Source: Bifidobacteriaceae bacterium
Lineage (GTDB): Bacteria > Actinomycetota > Actinomycetes > Actinomycetales > WQXJ01
Length of the DNA stretch: 32,505 bases
Assembly (NCBI GenBank): GCA_031281585.1
Contig: JAITFE010000054.1
Location: forward strand, 1 to 32,505
Reading direction: 5' to 3'
The position numbers and the translations under genes are program-made. Positions 14,601-22,699 of this stretch are shown piece after piece. Below the pieces are notes generated by a model. The model was not told the DNA's origin. It saw only the letters and a program-made list of their open reading frames with translations, and made no database searches. Every line of letters starts with the position of its first letter. The first letter of the stretch is position 1.

Positions 14601-17160
14601 CCTCCGTGGACCACCCCGGCCACAGCAGCCCGTCTTGCTGGGTTTCCTCGACCTGCCACAGCGGGTCTCCAGGGCTGCCGAGGAAGGAGAACCCCGCCAG
14701 TTCCGGCACCGCGGTCTGGGAATCAGGCAGGAGTTGGAACACAACATCCTCCGGCGCGTGCCAGGAGGCGCCGTCTTTGGTGGCGTGCGCCGCCCCTTCC
14801 ACGGTGGTGTCTTTGATCTGCGTGTTCAAACGCCCGCTTTCCAGCAGCGAGGCCACGTCAACGTGACCCAGGTTCAGGATTGTCGCGCCCGAATCGGTCT
14901 GAGCCCAGTTGTCCACCTGCCAGGCCGGGGTCTGGGGCTGGCCCGGTTCTTGGCCTTCCCCGGGGCCAGTCTCGCTTGACGGGCGGGTCCATGAGTCTGG
15001 GTCTTGGACGCACGTTGCGTCAAGTGCGCCATGATCCGCCCCAGACCAAGTGGCCCCTTGGTAGCTGTAGCCGGTCGAGTAATTGCCGCTGTAATCCGAA
15101 GGGTCCAGCGGCCCATCGACCACCAGCGTCAAGACCCGGTCCTCCACAATGGGGCGCTCCCCATTGACAAATGTCCACGTGGCAGACACGCAGTACTTGC
15201 CGGGCGCCGTCACGCGGAAACTGGGGCCAAGGGTGGACGAGCCAGCGGCGAAGGTCAGGCTGCTAGTTGCCGGAGTTGAACTGTTGAGAGGGGGCCACGT
15301 GGTGGGGCTTCCGGTTTCGATCACCAGATCACCCGGACCGTTCACCCGTGTCACATCAAGACGAATGAGTCCCTCGCTAGCGGGCAGGGAAGCCGCATGC
15401 ATATCCAAATCGAACACCTTCGACAATTCCCCACTTGTCATTCGCCCCACCAGATAGGGCAGTTCGCCCAGTTGCCGATGGAGGATGACGTCCTCGAAGA
15501 CGTATCTGGTTGGCAGCGCGTCATGCCGTGCGGTGTGGCGGTCCAAGAACACGTCCACGGCCGATGGACCAGATGGTCCAAGCGAGATATCGACTTTCCC
15601 CGAATCGATCACAACCGGAGCCGCGGCCTCGGCCACCGGAAGCGAATGGGCTGGCGGCTCAGGAAGCGGCAGCGTTCTCCCGCAGGGAGTGACCGTCCTG
15701 GGGTCGACTTCGGAGCCGACCGCCATTGTCAACCAGCCGCGGCTTTCTTCCACGCCGCCGGGCAACTCCGCGACCACGGCCGCCGCGAGGCAATACACGC
15801 CCGGCGCCGTGAACGACCAGTTGGTGTGGCCGTGTTGACCAACGAATGTGTTGTAGAACAGCCCCGGAACGCCGCCTTCCTTGGTGCTGAAGGTGATGAC
15901 CGGCGAACCTGTAGAACCACCGCTCCATCTGACGAAGTCACCCGGCGCGGCGGAGCCGTTGGCGCCGGTCACCGCGTCAATCCGGAAACCGAAAATCGTC
16001 GCGTTCCTGGGCAATGACGCAAATGATTCGTCCTGGGTCGAAGCGCCGATCCACGGTGCGGCGGCGTTGTTGACCTGGGGACTGTTCCAGATGGTTGCGC
16101 CCGGTTCCCCCAAGAAGGAGTAATCGGCCCCTGGGCTGTTGACCGCCGGAAGCGTCATCTTGATGTCGTCCGGGTGGTGGACAACCAAGTCGTCCAAGGC
16201 GACAGTGCCAACGCGGTCAATGTGAGCCTTGAGGGTGAGCCCTTCCTGGCGCTCGGGGTCCTCAAGAACGGGATAGAGCACGTCAGCGTGCCCTTTGCGC
16301 AGAATTGTGATTCCCGGCGGGTCGAGGTCCGGTTCAGGCTCCGGCTCGGGTTCGGGTTCGGGTTCCGGGTCAGTGTCGGGCGCCGTGGCGCCGGTGCCGC
16401 AGGCGGCGTTGGCCGGGACTTCGTCGCCGACCGCGAATTTGAGTGTCCGGCTGGTTGTGGTTGGTTCGGTGGCTTGTTCCAGGTAGAAGCTGAAGTTGTA
16501 GGTCACGCAGTACATGCCGGGTGCGGTGAAGCGGTGCACCAGGTCGATCATCCGCTGCATCGCGGTCGCGTTGGCCGGTATTGTCCAGGGGGCTGGGGTT
16601 CCTTGTGGTTCGCCAGTCGCCGTTTTGCCTGTCCCGGTTTTGAATTGATTGGCGTCACTGCGGGGTGAACTGGTCAGTGAGCTTCCGCTGGTGCCCATCC
16701 GGTACATGGCGTATGAGCCCCCCTCTGGGCTGATGGTGCCGTCGAGTGAGATGGTTAGCGTTCGGTCTGGTGCGTGGCCTATTCCTCTGACGATGTTTGG
16801 GTCGATCACGAACTGTAGTGACAGCGCGGTTTCTGAGTTGGCGAACCGAGCGCTGGTCCAGGCCTGGCTGCCGACGGCCCCCAGCCACGCGAAGGCCTCT
16901 CCGTCCGGGAGCGTTGAGCGTCGTGAGTCGTTTATGCGGTACACCAGGTTGTCTGTGTTGTGTTCGATCAGCTCGGTCGTGGCACCGACCTCGCCGGGTA
17001 CCACGCGGAGATACTGTGCGCCCTCTCCGACCTCCACCACCGGCTCCGGCTCTGAGCCGCCCTCCTCCGCGTGCGCTGGCGCCGCGCCCATGGACAGGGA
17101 TCCGGCCAGGACAAGAACAGCTGTCAGGATGGCGGCGGAAGCGTGGCGCGGGGAGGACAC
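11647..17160 (-). CDS. Giant membrane-anchored surface repeat protein
   Basis: This 1837-residue exported protein belongs to the anchored-repeat, ABC-transporter-associated family. It has a signal peptide ending PAHAEE, a divergent N-terminal unit, then six repeat domains. Units 3-6 are typical (GHVDIASL, SFLG, QTQQ-GLLWPGWSTE, GPGEFALY, HAHGSWAFSAPG-YCL, VAVG), while units 1-2 have drifted and unit 2 lacks several motifs. Linkers are PE-repeat (about residue 275) or Gly/Asp-rich. The end is a transmembrane helix (VPLLLSILGGLLAVGAVGGG) with a WRRGRSRRRG tail. Cysteines recur at the YC and D-P-x-x-C positions, hinting at one disulfide per unit. GTG at 17160 follows AGAGG. It may capture metal or extend the uptake system across the wall (inference). 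Confidence 0.88.
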   Translation of the reverse strand: MSSPRHASAAILTAVLVLAGSLSMGAAPAHAEEGGSEPEPVVEVGEGAQYLRVVPGEVGATTELIEHNTDNLVYRINDSRRSTLPDGEAFAWLGAVGSQAWTSARFANSETALSLQFVIDPNIVRGIGHAPDRTLTISLDGTISPEGGSYAMYRMGTSGSSLTSSPRSDANQFKTGTGKTATGEPQGTPAPWTIPANATAMQRMIDLVHRFTAPGMYCVTYNFSFYLEQATEPTTTSRTLKFAVGDEVPANAACGTGATAPDTDPEPEPEPEPEPEPDLDPPGITILRKGHADVLYPVLEDPERQEGLTLKAHIDRVGTVALDDLVVHHPDDIKMTLPAVNSPGADYSFLGEPGATIWNSPQVNNAAAPWIGASTQDESFASLPRNATIFGFRIDAVTGANGSAAPGDFVRWSGGSTGSPVITFSTKEGGVPGLFYNTFVGQHGHTNWSFTAPGVYCLAAAVVAELPGGVEESRGWLTMAVGSEVDPRTVTPCGRTLPLPEPPAHSLPVAEAAAPVVIDSGKVDISLGPSGPSAVDVFLDRHTARHDALPTRYVFEDVILHRQLGELPYLVGRMTSGELSKVFDLDMHAASLPASEGLIRLDVTRVNGPGDLVIETGSPTTWPPLNSSTPATSSLTFAAGSSTLGPSFRVTAPGKYCVSATWTFVNGERPIVEDRVLTLVVDGPLDPSDYSGNYSTGYSYQGATWSGADHGALDATCVQDPDSWTRPSSETGPGEGQEPGQPQTPAWQVDNWAQTDSGATILNLGHVDVASLLESGRLNTQIKDTTVEGAAHATKDGASWHAPEDVVFQLLPDSQTAVPELAGFSFLGSPGDPLWQVEETQQDGLLWPGWSTEAIPPEATQTGVEWTLKKASGPGEFALYTLDPAHLGASIVRFNTRDGITAADSFAIPKAVHAHGTWAFSAEGAYCLGFERSTVLASGAAASHEFTLAVAVGQVDVKKIDPAQCFQTTDDADQPGDSSGPGGGGGGSEPGDGGGSGGDEDGPGGQPGPGNEEGSGGQGGPGEGDGPPDAVWDVPNGTVNQAGAVVLNNGHVDIASLLEGGSLVTKVKDTTGSGDPVWRDTGKTVLQLGPGSRIAVPEGAQWSFLGTAGADIYQVSQTQQAGLLWPGWSTESIPLTATQGGVDWALTQVAGPGEFALYETGAFGQPNVLFNTRDGINGADLFTIPKNTHAHGSWAFSAPGGYCLRFTRAATLAGGASVSNDFVLAVAVGQADVMGLDPSRCFQEPDETGDDPGSQPGGPDGGNGGEDGIGDDPNGGDGGGEDGIGGEGGNNGGQGGGGPQQPGAVWDVPNGTVNAAGATVLNDGHVDIASLIQGGALVTKVKDTTRSSDPVWRDPAKTVLQLRPDSRTVVPPFSAYSFLGAAGSSVYQVTQVQQPGLLWPGWSTEAIAVSATTGGVAWSLAGVTGPGEFALYVTDSFGQPDVLFNTRDGVTAADRFTIPKNTHAHGSWAFSAPGNYCLSMWRTAQLASGATSSDAFTLAVAVGTADVMQVDPANCGRQTGQDAQPGSPPPPDTGGAGGGSVPASKTVKASGCVGGATILSAGHIDYASRIVSGKLESLIGDDTSGSKVYRQPSGVILWLKPSSLVTLPPGYESVGAAGARVWQVPQTQNPDLVWLGWSTEALNAGNARGSVTWTLNSVSGPGSVKVYLSGAFGGVQQTVFAGSGGGYDIPLGVHAHANWAFSAQGIYRLNMTQTVTLANGQTSSDTETLTIAVGDVDPASAAGNGSGCGAISNAALLSDAVEAPEEPADQAAVEESRETRSGQGSDVREDPADTAAAPAANGDDRVPLLLSILGGLLAVGAVGGGLLWRRGRSRRRG
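11943..14890 (-). repeat. Tandem surface-repeat domain DNA, about 0.8-kb pitch
   Basis: Four similar units occupy about 14890-14266, 14034-13438, 13213-12618 and 12497-11943. The middle two are closest: AGCCGTGCGCGTGCGTGTTC and a nearby GTCGCGCGTGTTGAA are shared exactly. The Gly-rich linkers between them differ in length. This suggests duplication of a whole domain plus linker, with later linker drift. Confidence 0.8.
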
Positions 17161-17275
17161 AGTAGGAGCCTCTTTCGTTGTCAGGTGGTTTTCGGAAACC
17201 GGAGTAGAGCCACGTGACGGACCTGGGAACTCGTGGTACCGCGAGCCGCCGGCAATCCGGCCGCGAGGCCTCTAT

Positions 17276-17296
17276 TAGGAACGATTATGGTTCTTA
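17276..17296. promoter_or_regulatory. Fur/Zur-like palindromic operator candidate
   Basis: The half-site TAnGAACnAT is mirrored as ATnGTTCnTA around a central T at 17286. Its 7-1-7 core GAACGATTATGGTTC is the form used by Fur-family repressors. It lies just downstream of the promoter of the surface-protein/metal-transporter operon, where bound repressor would block initiation. Zur is the natural candidate because the operon is of ZnuABC type. The exact bases differ from Zur consensus sites I know, so the identity of the regulator is inference. Confidence 0.5.
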
Positions 17297-17302
17297 CACG
17301 AA

Positions 17303-17331
17303 ATCATGCTCACCCCGCTCCAACCTGTCAA
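17303..17331 (-). promoter_or_regulatory. Sigma-70-like promoter of the anchored-repeat operon
   Basis: On the minus strand a perfect TTGACA (17331-17326) is followed after 17 bases by CATGAT (17308-17303), 4 of 6 matches to the -10 consensus. Transcription would start near 17296, inside the palindrome, leaving a leader of about 135 bases before the GTG at 17160. Confidence 0.55.
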
Positions 17332-17494
17332 GTCCGCACCGGCGTCCGGTGGGCGGATGTCGCCAACCGGTCCGGCCGGTGCCTGCGGTTCGAGTCGGCC
17401 GGCCGGATGGACTTCTCGGCGTTGCACTGGACCCCGTTTGAGGTCGAGAACCCCGCCCACCACGTGGAGCTCCCACCATCCACCGCACCGTGCT

Positions 17495-17512
17495 GCGGCC
17501 CGCCGGGGCCGC
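17495..17512 (-). terminator. Hairpin downstream of the MATE gene
   Basis: GCGGCCC and GGGCCGC form a perfect 7-bp stem with a 4-base loop, 24 bases after the MATE stop codon on the minus strand. There is no T-tract, so termination is only plausible. The rest of 17332-17494 shows no gene. Confidence 0.35.
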
Positions 17513-17536
17513 CGTCCAGCCACGCTTGGGGCGAGG

Positions 17537-18874
17537 TCAGACACGTGCCTTGCGCTCCCACGCCGCGCCGTGGAACCGGATTGCGAACGCCACCGAGCGG
17601 ACCCCCCATTCGGCGACCTGGACCGCCCACACTCCGACCACCCCGTAGCCGAGCGCCACTCCCACAATCCAGATCGCCGCCACTCGCAGCACCATCGTCA
17701 CGCTTGCGACCGTCGTGGTGAAGACAGCGTCGCCAGCCGCCCTCAAGCCCGACGGCAGCAGGTACGAGCCCGCCCACCAGAACAGCAAGCGCGCCGCAGA
17801 CGCGAGCAAGAAGATCGCCAGCACATCGCGGCGAATCGCATCTGGTGTGTTGTAGAGCCCCTCTAGCCAGCCGAACACCGCCAGCATTGCGGCCGCCGCG
17901 GCGACTGAGACCCCAGTCGAAGCCACAAGAAAAGACCGTATGAGCCTGCGGGCGTCATCCAGGCGACCCGCTCCGACGGCCTGCCCCACGATCGGCACCA
18001 ACGCCAAGCACATGGCCTGCGGAACGATCTCGCTGAGGCTGATCAACGACTGCGCCACCGCGTTAGCCGTGATCGCGGGGGTGCCCATGCCCACCACGAA
18101 CGTCTGCGTGACCAGCTTGCCGCCGCTGAAGAACAACGCCTCCGCGGCGAACGGGATCCCCAGCAGGATCACCCGGCGGGCGGCGGCCCAGCCTGGCCGC
18201 CAAAGGACGCGGAGCCTCGAACCAGCGCCGGCCAGCAACGGGGACTTGACCAGCAGAAGCACGGCCAAGACCGCCGACAGGTAACGCGCGGCGACGATGG
18301 CGACCGCGAGGCCCGCCACGCCAAGCCCCAGGCACCGCACCAAGACCAGCGCGGCAAGAAGGTAGCCGCCGTTCATCGCCACTGTCAGCCACAAGGCCGG
18401 CACGGTGCGCGCCGCGCCGCGCAGCGCCGCGGACACCGCCTCGACCAGCGCCTGCGCGGGATAGGCTGCCGCGAGACCCACCAGGTACACGCGGGCGAAC
18501 CCGACGGCATCGTCGCCCGCCGGGCCGAGCAAGGCCTGCGCGACCGGGCCGCTCGACGCGGCCAGCGCCGCCCCGACCGCCAACGCGGGCAAGACCGAGA
18601 CCGCGAGCGTCGCGCCGCATGCCTGCGCCACGCCGGTGGCGCCGTCGCGGGTCCCGCGCCCCAGGTCCTGGGCGACAATGATCGAGCCTGCGGTCGCGAG
18701 CGCCAGGAACACGCCCACCAGGAAGACGTTGAGGTACTCCACCGTGCTGACCGCGCTGATCGCCGCCGGGCCCGCGTCCGCAACAAGCATCGGGCTCAGT
18801 GCCGAAAAGCCGATGATGAACGCCTGGCTGACGACCACTGGGACCAACAAGGCGCCCACGGTCCGGGCGCTCAT
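17537..18874 (-). CDS. MATE-family multidrug/metabolite exporter
   Basis: This roughly 445-residue membrane protein has twelve predicted helices in two related halves, the pattern of MATE transporters, which export drugs or metabolites in exchange for H+ or Na+. Features include SAVSTVEYLNVFLVGVFLALATAGS in the first half and GIPFAAEALFFSGGKLVTQTFV opening the second. The paired loops are RGTRDGATGVAQ and GAGRLDDARRLIRSF. The frame is open back to 19204, but that 110-residue extension is Arg/Pro-rich and unlike the family. I place the start at ATG 18874 (MSARTVGALLVPVVV); a TTG at 18892 is an alternative. The substrate is unknown. It runs alone. Confidence 0.85.
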   Translation of the reverse strand: MSARTVGALLVPVVVSQAFIIGFSALSPMLVADAGPAAISAVSTVEYLNVFLVGVFLALATAGSIIVAQDLGRGTRDGATGVAQACGATLAVSVLPALAVGAALAASSGPVAQALLGPAGDDAVGFARVYLVGLAAAYPAQALVEAVSAALRGAARTVPALWLTVAMNGGYLLAALVLVRCLGLGVAGLAVAIVAARYLSAVLAVLLLVKSPLLAGAGSRLRVLWRPGWAAARRVILLGIPFAAEALFFSGGKLVTQTFVVGMGTPAITANAVAQSLISLSEIVPQAMCLALVPIVGQAVGAGRLDDARRLIRSFLVASTGVSVAAAAAMLAVFGWLEGLYNTPDAIRRDVLAIFLLASAARLLFWWAGSYLLPSGLRAAGDAVFTTTVASVTMVLRVAAIWIVGVALGYGVVGVWAVQVAEWGVRSVAFAIRFHGAAWERKARV

Positions 18875-19299
18875 CTGCGATGTCGCAAACAAGCGGTGAG
18901 CGACCCGTGCGGCGGACGGACTGCGGTGCCGCGGCGCCGGCGTGGCGCTCACGGGCGACCGCGCCGGGCGGCGGCGCCATCCGACGTGGCACCGCGGCCC
19001 AGCGGCAGCGGTCGGGTGCCCCTCGCGGCGCGGTCCAGCGGCAGGCTGCCGCTCGAACCCGCTGTGCCCCCTGTCACGCTCTGGCCGAGCGCCGCCGCAA
19101 CGGCGCGGTCTCGCCGGAGCGTGTGAATTGACAGACCTGCGCCCCAGCGCCACATCGGGAATCCCTTCGCGATCATTAACGGTCAAGAAAACTCGCGGGA
19201 TCATTGTAGAGCGTCACTACGGCGCTAAGAATGCTCGTAAATGGACGTACATGATCGTTTCGAGACGGGTTACCGGGTCCTCCACGGCACCAGCGGGGA
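18875..19299. other. Upstream region of the MATE gene
   Basis: No gene is supported here. The minus frame runs on from the MATE start without codon bias. TACAAT near 19207-19212 on the minus strand could be a -10 element; I see no good -35. Confidence 0.3.
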
Positions 19300-19660
19300 A
19301 CACCCGCCGTCGTTCGTTCCACTCGGGCACTTGCGCGATTCGGTCCGCGTCGCCGATCAGCACCGCCGGGTCGCCGGGGCGGCGCGACTCGACTGCGGGC
19401 GTGGCGTCCAGCCCGCCGACCTCCCCGATCGTCTCCACCACCTCCAGCACCGATCTGCCCGCCCCGGTGCCGGTGTTGAACCCGTCGAACGGCCGCTCGC
19501 AGCGGTCCGGGCAGTCCAGGGCAGTCATGCGCGCGGTGGCGATGTCCCCATGCGGACGCAGTCCCGCACGCGGGTGCCGTCCGGCGTGGGGTGACCGTCG
19601 CCGAACATGGCGCGCCGGCGGCCCTCGTGAAGCTTCGGCAGGACCATCTGGGTCAGGTGT
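19300..19660 (-). pseudogene. galE-like (UDP-glucose 4-epimerase) C-terminal remnant
   Basis: Two minus-strand frames together give the C-terminal third of a GalE-type epimerase. At about 19660-19560 one frame reads MFGDGHPTPDGTRVRD, the segment before the substrate-binding YIHV motif. After a shift near 19555, another frame reads GDIATARMTALD and then FNTGTGAGRSVLEVVETIGEV and RRPGDPAVLIGDADRIA. The catalytic YxxxK and the NAD-binding N-terminus are absent upstream, and the last helix is garbled. It is therefore a truncated, frameshifted relic with no likely product. Confidence 0.75.
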
Positions 19661-20036
19661 GTTGGCACCCTGGCGTTGGGCGGGGAGTGACCGCAGCTGG
19701 TCGTGATGGGACCCCCGCGATTGCGGCCTACCCTTGGACGCTGCCAACGCCTCCCGCGAATTGGTTGCCGTCAGGCAGGCATCAGGTAGGCGCGCAGCGC
19801 GAGCGATGTAGGAACGGGATTGGCAGGCATCCGCCGCGCGGGCACGCATCGTGTGAACAACGATCTCGGTCACCTCGGCGTTCACCAAGACAACCGTTTC
19901 GAGCAGTCGCGCCTGGGCAGCCAAAGCCTAACCGCAACTCGGCTCTTGGGCCCGTCGCACCACCCCTGCGGTCAGACTGGTCGCAGTGTGCCCCGCGCCC
20001 CACAAGGCCGGAGTGTCCCGCCTGTTCCCGACCTGG
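19661..20036. other. Gene-free region with a short duplicated promoter-like segment
   Basis: No coding potential is recognised. The string CAGACTGGTCGC occurs at about 19975-19986 and again at 20037-20048, both times followed within a base or two by a GTG. The second copy is the presumed promoter of the CPBP protease; the first may be a duplicated relic. Confidence 0.35.
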
Positions 20037-20042
20037 CAGACT
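20037..20042 (+). promoter_or_regulatory. Extended -10 element for the CPBP protease (leaderless start)
   Basis: TGGCAGACT contains an extended -10 (TG-n-CAGACT). It ends 7 bases before the GTG at 20050, which also lacks a ribosome-binding site. A leaderless transcript is likely. Confidence 0.35.
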
Positions 20043-20049
20043 GGTCGCC

Positions 20050-21075
20050 GTGCGCCTCTACCGCCTGATTTACGACCCGACCTCACGGCTGCGGGAGGCC
20101 GATCTGTTGCCCGTCGACGAGCCGTTCAAGCCCTACCCGCCAGTTCACCGGGTACGTTTCAACGCGGGACTGCGACTGGCCGTGTTCATTGGCGCCGCGA
20201 TGGCGGTGTTGGTTGTCGCGGGGCTGGGCGTCGGCGTGTTCTTTGTGGCCGCGTCATTCGGAAGCGACTCGGCGGGGTCCAGCGAAGACGCCCTTCGGGG
20301 TCTGGTCTCCAATCCAATCTTGGCGGTGAGCCTGGAGTTGGCGGCCGCCATAGTCGGCTATATGGTCTTGGCGTCCGCTCAGGAAGGACGGCGGTGGCCG
20401 GTGGAGTTGGCCTGGCGCCGGGCGGGCGGCCTGCTCAAAGGCATGGCGCTCGGGTTCGTGGCGATTTCCGTGACGGTGGGGTTGCTCGCATTGCTCGGCG
20501 CCTATCGAATTGTCGGCTTCAACGGGGCCTACTCTCCGTGGCTGGACCTGCTGACCCTGGGGGTTGGCGCCGCCGTGGCCGAGGAACTCCTTTTCCGGGG
20601 GGTTGTGTTTCGCCTGCTGGAGGACACATTTGGCACAATCCTCGCGCTGGCGGCCAGTTCAGTTGTCTTTGGCGCCGTGCATCTGACCAACCCGGACGGT
20701 TCGCTGCTGGGCGCGGCGGGCATCGCCATAGAGGCGGTCTGCCTGCCCGCCGTCTACATAGCCACCCGGTCTCTGTGGTGGAGCATTGGCCTCCATTTCG
20801 CCTGGAACGTGACCGAAGGACCCATATGGGGGTCCATCGTCTCCGGCACCGGCGAGGCAAACAGTTGGCTGCGGGCAGAGTGGAGCGGCCCGGAATGGCT
20901 GACCGGCGGTGCCTTCGGCATTGAGGGCTCGGCAGCTCTCATGGTGGTCATGGGCGCTTTGAACGCCTGGCTGCTCGTGATGGCCGCGCGGAGCAAGAGC
21001 TTCGTGGCACCGACGTGGACCCGGCGCCGCCGCCTGGTCGAACGCGCGGCCTCAGCCTCGCAAGCGGCCAGTTGA
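20050..21075 (+). CDS. CPBP-family intramembrane metalloprotease (CAAX-protease-like)
   Basis: This 341-residue membrane protein carries the three CPBP/Abi motifs: E178-E179 and R183 in EELLFRG, H211 in FGAVHL, and H249 with N253 in HFAWN. These form the intramembrane metal site of glutamic/metallo-type prenyl proteases. Around eight hydrophobic segments surround them, beginning at about residue 40. In bacteria, relatives act in bacteriocin immunity or regulated proteolysis; the substrate here is unknown. GTG at 20050 is used because the family region starts soon after and a -10 lies just upstream. The open frame further 5' overlaps the degraded galE region and is spurious. Confidence 0.87.
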   Translation: MRLYRLIYDPTSRLREADLLPVDEPFKPYPPVHRVRFNAGLRLAVFIGAAMAVLVVAGLGVGVFFVAASFGSDSAGSSEDALRGLVSNPILAVSLELAAAIVGYMVLASAQEGRRWPVELAWRRAGGLLKGMALGFVAISVTVGLLALLGAYRIVGFNGAYSPWLDLLTLGVGAAVAEELLFRGVVFRLLEDTFGTILALAASSVVFGAVHLTNPDGSLLGAAGIAIEAVCLPAVYIATRSLWWSIGLHFAWNVTEGPIWGSIVSGTGEANSWLRAEWSGPEWLTGGAFGIEGSAALMVVMGALNAWLLVMAARSKSFVAPTWTRRRRLVERAASASQAAS

Positions 21076-21228
21076 GGCCTCCGCCCAAGCGGTTGGGTTT
21101 TGATGGCATGGTGACGGCGCGGTTGTGTGCGCCGCCTGGCCACCCGGCGTCCTCAGCGCCTGGGGGCGGAAATGAGCCCGCACGACTCGGAGGACCCGTT
21201 TGATCCGCAAAGGTGTGAAGCTAGGGGT

Positions 21229-22521
21229 ATGGCGCTTCTCCCGTCGGCCGCTTGGCTTAGCCCTTGGCTGGCGACTCCGGCGGTGCCCGCCGTGGCGGGG
21301 CCGAAACGGGCGGTGTTCGCGACCTTGCCCTTCGGCATCGTGCTTACAGTGGTTGGCCTGGCCCTGCTGGCTGTGGCCGTCTTCTGGCTGACGAAACGCC
21401 GTTCCCACGTCAAAGGGCGGGGGCCGCTGAGGCGAATCGCCTTCACGGCCGGCGCCTTGAGCCTCGTGCTGGGCCTAGCCGCGACCGCCAACTGGTACGC
21501 GGGCTGGATCCCCAACCTGGAGGCGGCCCGGATCCGGTTGGGCTTTGGGCCGTCAAGCCGGACGGACTCGGAGTTGGCGCGTCATGCACCCGCCACCTCG
21601 GAATTGGGGTCGCAGCCGATCGCCGGCCCGGGCACGCCGCTGGCCACGCCATCCCCTCAGCCTTCCAGCGCAACCGTCCCCAAGGGAGCGGCGGACAGCT
21701 TCGAGTTGCCCGCCCCGGCCGACCTGAATCTAGCGTCCACCACAGTCTGGATCTACACCCCGCCCGGGTACGATCCTTCCGGAAGGGTGGCCTACCCCGC
21801 GATCTACATGATTCACGGCTCGCCCGGCTCGCCCCAGGACTGGATCGCCTCAGGCGGCGCGGACATCCTGGACCAGATGATCGCGGCGGGAGAACTCGCG
21901 CCGGTGGTGGCCGTCTTCCCCTCCGTCAAAGCGCGGGGCGCCGTGGATTCGGGCTGCCTTGACTCGACCAAACCCGGCGGCTCGCAGGTCGAGACGTACC
22001 TCTACCAAGTTGTCAAACCTTGGGTGGAACACCATTTCCCCGTGTCCACCGACAGACGCGCGAACGCGATCGCGGGCATGTCGATGGGCGGATACTGCGC
22101 CATTGACCAGGGTTTGCGCCACCCTGACCAATTCGCCACCGTACTGGCTCTGATGCCGTACGGATCCCCCGGCGCCGGTGGGGAGAACATGAAATCGAAC
22201 CAGGCCGAGATTGACGCGGTGACGCCCCTGAAGTACGTCAGCACCATCGAAGGGCTCGAGGATTACCCGATCGCCGCCTGGTTCGCCATCCCCGGCGCCG
22301 AGGAAGACGGCGAGGTCGGCCGCGACAGCCGAACGATGTCCCAGGCCCTCCAGGACCGCGACCAGGTAACCGAGGTGATAGTCGCACCCGGCCAGGCCCA
22401 CACCTGGCGCATGGCGGTCGCCGTCCTGCCGCAGGGATTGGCCTTCTGGCAGGCCCAACTGGACCGAATCGCACACGTGAGCCCCGCAGACCCTCCAATG
22501 CAACCCCCGCGCGGATCGTGA
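21229..22521 (+). CDS. Membrane-anchored esterase (esterase D / antigen 85-like alpha/beta hydrolase)
   Basis: The 430-residue protein has an N-terminal membrane part with three hydrophobic stretches (residues 5-100), a Pro/Ser-rich linker, and a C-terminal alpha/beta hydrolase (about 155-425). Motifs are YTPPGYDP, YPAIYMIHGSPGSPQDW (oxyanion region), nucleophile S285 in GMSMGGY, and histidine H391 in APGQAHTW. This resembles PF00756-type esterases, whose actinobacterial members include mycolyltransferases and feruloyl esterases, so a cell-envelope substrate is possible. ATG at 21229 is preferred because codons upstream lose GC at the third position; ATG at 21172 has a better ribosome-binding site. 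The stop falls within a 61-bp repeat. Confidence 0.82.
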   Translation: MALLPSAAWLSPWLATPAVPAVAGPKRAVFATLPFGIVLTVVGLALLAVAVFWLTKRRSHVKGRGPLRRIAFTAGALSLVLGLAATANWYAGWIPNLEAARIRLGFGPSSRTDSELARHAPATSELGSQPIAGPGTPLATPSPQPSSATVPKGAADSFELPAPADLNLASTTVWIYTPPGYDPSGRVAYPAIYMIHGSPGSPQDWIASGGADILDQMIAAGELAPVVAVFPSVKARGAVDSGCLDSTKPGGSQVETYLYQVVKPWVEHHFPVSTDRRANAIAGMSMGGYCAIDQGLRHPDQFATVLALMPYGSPGAGGENMKSNQAEIDAVTPLKYVSTIEGLEDYPIAAWFAIPGAEEDGEVGRDSRTMSQALQDRDQVTEVIVAPGQAHTWRMAVAVLPQGLAFWQAQLDRIAHVSPADPPMQPPRGS

Positions 22522-22648
22522 TCCGCAAGCGGATCACGAAGCGGCCCAAAGTCGCAGTTCGGCCCCGAAACCGGCCCCGCCAAGCCGCCAATGCAACCCC
22601 CACGCTGATCCTGATCCACAAGCGGATCACGAAGCGGTTGAAAGTCGC
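22495..22648. repeat. Two 61-bp direct repeats with an internal palindrome
   Basis: The copies at 22495-22555 and 22588-22648 match at 54 of 61 positions and are 93 bases apart. The first contains a perfect palindrome, GTGATCCGC-AA-GCGGATCAC (22518-22537), which the second keeps only in part. The first copy includes the esterase stop codon. They could be members of a dispersed palindromic repeat family or weak convergent terminators for the esterase and YggS genes. Confidence 0.7.
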
Positions 22649-22699
22649 GCTGAGGCTTGGGACAGCGATGAGGCCGCGCTCGCGGGTGTTCGCGAAAGC

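Noticed and set aside
17375-17405. Possible tRNA T-arm (GGTTCGAGTC)
   Set aside because: The flanking bases do not form the 5-bp T stem, and no acceptor, anticodon or D arm could be built around it.
18875-19204. N-terminal extension of the MATE protein as real coding sequence
   Set aside because: Arg/Pro-rich, no codon bias, no family similarity, and a good ATG sits at the start of the first helix.
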